The notes beneath the pieces were generated by a model. That model had not been told where the DNA came from and searched no databases. It saw only the letters and a list, made by a program, of their open reading frames with translations. A DNA stretch of 64,000 bases from Papio anubis. Lineage: Eukaryota; Chordata; Mammalia; Primates; Cercopithecidae. The stretch covers positions 2,904,538-2,968,537 of the forward strand of contig NC_044981.1 in assembly GCF_008728515.1 (NCBI RefSeq), read 5' to 3'. The first letter of the stretch is position 1; every line of letters starts with the position of its first letter. Position numbers and translations under genes: made by a program. Positions 34,092-43,000 of this stretch are shown piece by piece.

Positions 34092-37000
34092 CACACACAT
34101 ATATATAGTATATTTCTGGAATGTGTGTGCAAATTCCTAGAGAGAGAATAAGAGTGATATGCACCACACTCTGGATAAGGCTTACCTCAAGGGAATGGAA
34201 GAAGGTGCTCAAGGAATGTTTGGGCGTTATTCTGTGTGATTCTGCATTGTTTGAATCTTTGGGGGTTTTTTGGTGTTTTTTTTTGTTTTGTTTTGAGACA
34301 GTCTCACTCTGTCACTCAGGCTGGAGTGCAGTGGCACAATCTGGGCTCACTACAACCTCCACCTCCCGGTTCAGGTGATTCTTGTGCCTCAGCCTCCCGA
34401 GTAGCTGGGATTGCAGGCGTGTGCCACTACACCCAGCTAATTTTTTGTATTTTTAGTAGAGATGGGGGTTTCACCACGTTAGCCAGGCTGGTCTCCAACT
34501 CCTAACCTCAGGTGATCTGCCTGCCTTGGCCTCCCAAAGTGCTGGGATTACAGCCATGAGCCACCATGCCTGGCCATGTTTAAGAACTATTAAATTGTTT
34601 TACACAGTAGCTACACCATTTTATATTCCCCACCAGCAATGCACAAGGATTCCAATTTCTCCACCATCTTACCAACACTTTTTATTTATCATTTTTATAT
34701 TATAGTCACTCTAAGGAGTATCAAAGTGTACCTCATGGTGGTTTTGACTTGCATTTCCCTGTGACTAATGATGTTGAGCATCTTTTCATGGTTTATTGGC
34801 CATTTGTATATTTTCTTTGGAGAAACTGCTATTCAAGTTCTTTGCCCATTTTTGAATTGGGTTGTTGGTTTTTTTTGAGTTGTAGGATTTTTTTTTTTAA
34901 TGTTCTGGATTTCATCCATTATCAGATATATATGGTTTGCTATTTTTCCCCATTATTTTATTTATTTATTTTATTATTATTATTATTTTTTGAGACAGAT
35001 TCTCACTGTGTCGTCACCCAGGCTGGAGTGCAGTGGTGGAATGGTGGCTCACTGCAACCTCTGCCTCCCGGGTTCGAGATACTCCTGCCTCAGCCTCCTG
35101 AGTAGCTGGGACTACAGGCACACACCACCACGCCTGGCTAGTTTTTGTAGTTTTAGTAGAGACAAGGTTTCACCATGTTGGCCTGGCTGGTCTCGAACTC
35201 CTGACCTCATGTGATCCACCCGCCTTGGCCTCCCAAAGTATTGTTTCCTTATTCTGTGGGTTATCTTTTTACTCTCTTCATAGTATCCTTTGATGCACAG
35301 CTTTTAATTCTGATGTATTTTTACTTTTTACTTTCGTTTGTGCTTTTGCGTCATAACCAAGAAATCGCTGCCAAGTCCAGTGTCATGAAGCTTTTTCCCT
35401 GTGTTTTCTTCTAAGAATTTTTGTGGCACTAGCCCTTAAATCAAGTCTTTGATCCATTTTGAGTTAATTTTTATATGATATGAAATAAGGGTCCAACTTC
35501 ATTATTTCATATGTGTATATTCAGTTTTCCCCATCGAATGGTCTTGGCAACCTTGTCAAAAATCAATTGGCTGTTTATGGGAGGGTTTATTCCTGGGCTT
35601 TCCATTCTGCCCCACTGGCATATGTGCCTGTCTTTATGCCAGTACTACACCGTTTTGAATACTGTAGGTTTGTAGTAAGTTTTGAAATCAGGAACTGTGA
35701 GTCCTCCAACCTTGTTCTTTTTAAAGGTCATTTTGGCTATTTGGGAAAAACAATAATGAAAAAAAATTACTACTTGTAAGATCTATGTGAAATTTCTACC
35801 TTCTGAAAATATGAATTCTCATTTATAATTTTCTGGGACTCAATCTTTTCTGCTGTTCACTAAAGTGTGTATTTATGCTCTTAATTATAGAAAGAGTATT
35901 CAAACCAAAATGCAGTTGTGAAGAGAATGCAGTCTCTCCAACTTGATTGTGTGGCAGTGCCTCCGAGCAGGTCAAATTCAGGTAAATTACACTGTGCTCA
36001 AAATCCATTCATGTATTTGTCTGGTTACTCATTCACTCCGCTCTAAAATGCTACTCAGGACCACATGGGAAACAGAAGAAACTATAAAAGTGAACACCTG
36101 CCTTAAAGGAATTTATCATATTCGAGAGTCAAGTTACATGTATTTGAAATACGAAGTAACAGTGTGCTCACCAGTCATAGTGTTCTGAACAAAAGGCCTA
36201 ACATATCTGATGGGGAGAAGTGACGATTCAGAAGAAGGTAAGGGACATATGTGAGAGCAAAGTCCCTGAGGAGGTCGTAGTGACTTAGAGCGAGACTACA
36301 AGCAGAGAGGCTCGTCTCAGGTCAAGTAGGAATACCTTTTTCACTGTAACAAAGGGATTGCAGAGTATAGGATACTGCAGGCACTTAGCTACCTGATGTG
36401 TGGCTAATTAACCTCTTCTAAACTTCACCCATCAAATCATCATCATTGCTCCTCCTCTCATAGGGCTCTTCAAGAATGAAAGAATTCATGGGACGTGCTT
36501 AGGACAGAGCTGCTGCAAATTTTTTTTTTTTTTTGAGACGGAGTCCCTCTGTCACCCCGGCTGGAGTGCAGTGGTGTGATCTTGGCTCACTATAACCTCT
36601 GCCTTTCAGGTTCAAGCGATTCTTCTGCCTCAGCCTCCCAAGCAGCTGGAATTTCAGGCATGCACCATCATGCCTGGCTAATTTTTGTATTTTCATTAGA
36701 AACGGGGTTTCGCCATGTTAGCCAGGCTGGTCTCGAACTCCTGACCTCAGGTGATCCGCCCGCCTCGGCCTCCCAACGTGCTGGGATTACAGGCGTGAAC
36801 ACCGTGCCCGGTCGCAGATCTTATTTTCCACCTGAATCGCTCCAAGGAGACAACCACCTTCTCTGCTCCAAACCAAGTCCCTTTTTTCCTTGATCATCCC
36901 TGCAACAGCCGCTTTTCTCTTGCTTGCTATAATTTTCCTAGTACTCTCTCACTGCCAGCGAGGAGCTCCTGTTATTTGTAAAGCTTGTGGGAAGAGGACC

Positions 37001-40000
37001 ATCTCCTAAATGCTTTGGACTGGTCTCTTACTTGTTTTCTGTGCGTCCCTCTGAGATACAGATTCATGATGGTGCTCAGATTTTATTTTACGTTTTAATG
37101 TTTCACGAACCCCATTCTAATGTTGATCATTTCTTCTCAGCCACAGAACAGCCTGGTTCACTGCACAGTTCCCAGGGACTTGGGATGGGTCCTGTGGAGG
37201 AGTCCTGGTTTGCCCCCTCCCTGGAGCACCAGCAAGAAGAGAATGAGCCCAGTCTGCAGAGTAAACTCCAAGAGGAAGCCAACTACCATCTCTATGGCAG
37301 CCGCATGGACAGGCAGATGAAACAGCAGCCCAGACAGAATGTGGCTTACAACAGAGAGGAGGAAAGGAGACGAAGGGTCTCCCATGACCCTTTTGCACAG
37401 CAAAGACCTTATGAGAATTTTCAGAATACAGAGGTAAAAGGCACCGCTTATTCTAGTGCAGCCAGTCATGGTAATGCAGTGCCCCAGCCCTCAGGGCTTA
37501 GCAGCCAACCTCAAGTGCCATATCGGAACAATGTATTATATAGCTCACATGGCTTTGGAACAAGACCGCTGGATCCAGGAACAGCAGGTCCCAGAGTTTG
37601 GTATGGGCCAATTCCAAGTCCTATGTCTAGTCTGTATAAAATCCCGGTGCCTGAGACCAACTATGTAGGAAACACACCCACGATGCCATTCACCTCCTTG
37701 CCACTAACAGGTAAATGGGTCTTTGATAGTCACAACCTTGTCTTTTTTTATTTTTCAGAAAGTAAAGCAACCAACCAGCTCTATTGTAGATTGTGGGTTG
37801 TGATGGGGACAGAGGGTATCGTCCACTGCCAGATGCAAGTTGCCACTGTGGAATGGGCTCCACCAGGCCACTTGGTCTGGGAGTATTTCATCTGGGGCTA
37901 GGATTCATCACAGATGTCCACAAGCATCAGGAGGTGCTTGTGACTGGCAGGCGTCTTTGACTCTAATGTGGAGTGCATAGTAGTCCTATTTCACCCAATC
38001 TCTGATAAATGGGAAGTTATCTGCTTATTTGCTTTTACCTTGCTTGCTGTTTTTTGAAGATAAGAAATCAGTTTTGGATATTTTTGTTTCTTACCTTATA
38101 TAGCTCAAAGACTACCATTAGTGATGAAAAAATTTTTTTTAACTCCCATATATCTATCAGGTGAAGTAAAAGGTACGTGATAGTAGTTACTGGCAGTCTA
38201 GAATGGAAGTGATTTAATGTAATATCCAGCATTTTTATCAAATAATACTCACCAACATCACCTTAACCACCTGGACGGCATCTACCAGTGATACCCACAA
38301 GTGTCCTGGAGATCCTGAAATCAACTCAGGTCCAGGAAGCTTTGAGAACCACAGAGCTTAGTTACAATTTCTTTCAAACGCCAAATTCTCCAAAAACATC
38401 CTTTGAAAACATCCTCGATTTTTCCCATAGGTTTTATTATAAGATCTGTAGAATGCAAAATATTGGATTAGACATTAAGCAGTATCCAAGTCATGTATAA
38501 TCCTATGAGCAGAATATCCTTTTGTTTCCTTCATGTCTGGGGAGAAAATTTTTCATTAGTATTGCCATATCATTTTATTCATTCATGATTAAGTCAATAA
38601 AAATTTCAGCTGGGGCCATGGTTGGCCAGGCATGGTGGCTCATGCCTGTAATGCCAGCACTTTGGGAGGCTGAGGTGGGTGGATCATTTGAGGCCAGGAA
38701 TTTGAGACCAGCTTGGCTAACATGGTGACACCCTGTCTCTACTAAATAATACAGAAATTGGCCGGGCGTGGTGGTGCATGCCTGTAGCCCCAGCTACTAG
38801 GGAGGGTGAGGCAGGAAAATCACTTGAACCCTGGAGACAGACGTTACAGTGAGCTGAGATATGCCACTGCACTCCAGCCTGGGAAACAGAGTGAGATTGT
38901 GTCTCAGGGAAAAAAAAAAAAAGTTCTGTAATCCCAGCACTTTGGGAGGCTGAGGCAGGCAGATCACGAGGTCAGGAGATTGAGACTATCCTGGCTAACA
39001 CAGTGAAACCCCATCTCTACTAAAAATACAAAAAAAAAAAACCAAAAAAAATAGCTGGGCATAGTGGCACGCGCCTGTAATCCCAGCTACTCGGGAGGGT
39101 GAGGCAGGAGAATCACTTGAACCTGGGAGGCAGAAGTTGCAGTGAGCTGAGATCGCATCACTGCACTCCAGCCTGGGTGACAGAGCGAGACTCCATCTCA
39201 AATAAAGAAAAGAAAAAAGAAAAAAAATATTCCAAAGCACTTCCTACTTTGTGCCATGCAGTTCTCCAGGCACTGGAGCTATAACTGAGCCAACAGCCTG
39301 AGTGAGTCCCTTCCCTCATACAGTTTAAATCCTAGTAGACAGAAGGCAGACCCTAAACCAATATTTAATGTGTAATTTTTTATCTTCTTTCTACATGAGC
39401 AACCCAAATACACTAGTTTAGTGCCAAAATCGCTTTCTGTTTTCACTCTTGCTGTGGTTCCTGATTCTGCCAGTGACAGATGTACAGGCATCCAGCTTCT
39501 TCAGGATTCTGAGATGCTTTCAAGGGGGAGGGGGCACTTGGATCTATAATAAATAATAGAATTTTCTGTGTTTCTGCTCCCAAAGATGATCCTGCTAAGT
39601 ATTGAGCTAGTAAATGAACATGCTGAGTTTCTCCTTGCAAATTTAAATAAGTCTTCTGCTTGCTTTTGTTATCAAAATGTCCTGACTCTGTACCAAAATG
39701 TGAGTTTTCTGATTTGCCATACCATAGAAGAAGGGTGTGTGTATCCAGTAAGTACAAAAGGAAAATAAATGTCTTCCTCTCAGTGAAAGAGCTCCTAGAC
39801 CCACTGTTTCTATTCACTGTGCTGTTTGAAGTGAGGTTAGAAAAGGAAAGCTCACTGGGCTAGGGGTCAGGAGACCCAAGTCGAGACCTGCGTGTGCCAG
39901 TCACTGCAGTGGGTGACTTTGGGAAAGTCGTTTGCCTTTCCAGAGTTCATTCTCCTCAATTATAAATGTAAATGTTATGACTGAAAATTTATACATTGTA

Positions 40001-43000
40001 AGCTCTAGTGTGTTTCTAATATTGCATTCGTTGCTCCGTTTCATAACTTTCATGGCTTTTCCAGTGGCCAGATTTGGGCAGAAAGCACTGATTCAAGAAA
40101 ACAAATCTCCAAGTAGGGAGGTTCAGGGTAGACCTCCATGTAAGCCCGTGGTGAACGCAGACTGTGAGTGACAAACACAGTGTCAGTACAAGCTGGAGGT
40201 GGTGGGCCAGGAGGATTCAACAGGGTAAGGCAGCTTAGCACTGTGCCTGCCGATGCACAGAATAAGTGCTCAGTAAACGGTAGCTGCTGTTATTAGCACT
40301 GTTATTATCACTGTTAACAAGAACACCTAGACAGCCTTGAGTGCTGGAAGGTAGGTACCTCAGAGACTGTCACAGGGGTTCCTTGCTAGGATTCCAAGGA
40401 CCCCAGTTTCAGCAGCTTCACGAACACCCGGAACTACATACAGATGGTGTGTGTGTACACATCCTATATTTCTTACACCTGTCTCTAGAGAGGGTCCCTA
40501 GTTTCCTTGGCTTCCTCAGAGAAAATGCAACAAATGAGCACGGTGCCTGGTCCAGAGGGCGGCCTATCTTAGGGTCAGGTGTGCTGACGAAGGTACCTAG
40601 AGCTGCTATTCATTTCCCTCCTCAGAACTGTCTTCTCGACCACCTTCTCTCTCCTACAAGGATATGCTAAGTGCTCTTTAGGGACAGTACCAACACTTGA
40701 CAAATTCAGCTCAGCATGAATGTCACTGAGCCCATGCCCGTACCAAGTCCCAGGCTAGCGAGTGTAAGGAATACAAAAACAAGTGGGTATGGTTGCTGCC
40801 CTCTCGGGACTCACATGCTAGTGGAAGTCAGGCAGACCCAGCTCAGATACAGAGCGGCCCAGGGCAGAGTGCGGAGTCTAGGATTACAGTGCAGGTTCAC
40901 GGAAGGAGGGGGAATTTGTGCTGGGCCTGTGGCAGAAAATCACAGATAGGGAGAAGCATGTCGGAAGGTCAGCAGTCCAGGCAGAGGCAGGAGCACCATG
41001 TCAGCAGATCAGTGGGAAATCTGGTGGGACTGGAGTCTCTGGAGTGGAGAGAGGGCAGAGACAGTGAAAGGAAGATCAGAGACAGAGGGTAGGGCAGAGC
41101 TGTGGCTAGCTTCTGAATACTGAACCTGAGAGGTTTGAGTTTATCAGGTAAAGGAGGAGGACACTTCACAGATGTTCAGAGTTGTGGGATCCTGCTGGGA
41201 AGTGTGGCTGAGCTGTGCTGTGCTGTTCATCCACCTCTGATTTCTGACTTAGCCACATTTTTCTATGGTAAAATTCAAAAACATAAAATATACCATTTTA
41301 ACCATTTTTACAGTGGCATTACCTAACATTCATGTTGTTATGCAACCATCACCACCATCTATCTATGTAACTGTTTTGATCTTGCAAAACTAAAATTCTG
41401 TATCCATTAAACACCAACTCCCCAGCTCCCCTCCCAGCCCCTGACAACCACCATTCTACTCTCCGTTCCTGTGACTCTGACTATTCTAGGTACCTCATAT
41501 GAGTGGAATCGTGCAGCATTTGTCTTTGTGGCTGGCTTCATTCATTTAGGAAATGTCCTCAAGGTTCATGCATGTTGTAGCACGTGATGTGATTCCCTTC
41601 CTTTTCAAGGCTGACTATTCCATTGTGTAGCTAGGCCACAGTTGGGTTATCCACTCATCTGCTCATGGGTGCTTGGCTGACTTCCACCTTTCGGCTATTG
41701 TGAATAACACTGCAATGAACACATGGGTAGAAATATTTCTTAGAACCTGTTTTAGTTCTTTTGGGTATATACTCAGAAATGGAATTGCTGGATCATATGG
41801 TAATTCTATCTTTAATTTTTTGAAGAATCACTATAACTCTTTTTTTTTTCTTTTGAGACAGAGTCTTGCTCTGTCGCCAGGCTGGAGTGCAGTGGCACAA
41901 TCTCGGCTCGGCTCACTTCAAGCTCCGCCTTCTGGGTTCAAGTGATTCTCCTGCTTCAGCCTCCTGAGTAGCTGGGATTACAGGCACCCACCACCATGCC
42001 TGGCTAATTTTTGTATTTTTAGTACAGATGGGGTTTCACCATGTTGGCCAGGCTGGTCTTGAACTCCTGACCTCAGGTGATCCACCCACATCAGCCTCCC
42101 AAAGTGCTGGGATTACAGGCGTGAGCCACTGCGCCCGGCCCACTATACTGTTTATAGCAGTGGCTGCACCATTTCACATTCCCACCAGCAGTGCACAGGG
42201 GCTTCATTTTCTCCACATCTTTGTCAATATGTGTTATTTCTGTCTTTTTTTTTTTTTTTTTAATTGTAGGCATCCTAATGGGTATGAGGTGGTTTAGCCA
42301 GATTTTAAAGAAGAACAGTTTGAACGGTGGCATAGGATAATGAACTTAATGTTTGGGGTAAAGCCCTGCTTGTTTGCCATGCTGTACTTTTTCTCTTGCT
42401 TTTGATCTAGAATTACTTACCTGTGTGTTTCTCTTTGTTCAGATGAGTCTATAAAATATGCCATATACAATAGTACTGGCATTCAGATTGGAGCCTACAA
42501 TTATATGGAGGTTGGTGGGACGAGTTCATCACTACTAGACAGCACAAATATGAACTTTAAAGAAGAGCCAGCTTCCAAGTACCAAGCTATCTTTGGTAAG
42601 ATACCCTGGAGGGACCCCATGTCTAGCAACCTTGAACTTTCTTACTTGTGAGAAGGACATAGTGGAATCTTAAAATTTCTCTGATAATTCTTCTTGAAAG
42701 TTTTCTCGTGTTACTTCTGCAAAATATTTTTGTAATTTCCATATAATTCCTTTGTAATTTATTTGTTTTTTTTTTTGTTTGTTTTTTTTTCTGAGACGGA
42801 GTCTCGCTCTGTCGCCCAGGCTGGAGTGCAGTGGCGAGATCTCGGCTCACTGCAAACTCTGCCTCCCGGGTTCACGCCATTCTCCTGCCTCAGCCTCCCA
42901 AGAAGCTGGGACTACAGGCGCCCGCCACAACGCCCGGCTAATTGTTTTTGTATTTTTAGTAGAGACGGGGTTTCACTGTGTTCGCCAAGATGGTCTCGAT

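Noticed and set aside
36987..37901. 304-codon single open frame taken as a gene of its own
   Set aside because: Its core is RIPK1 exon 9. The ends are intron sequence that happens to stay open. The splice sites at 37140 and 37711 define the true exon.
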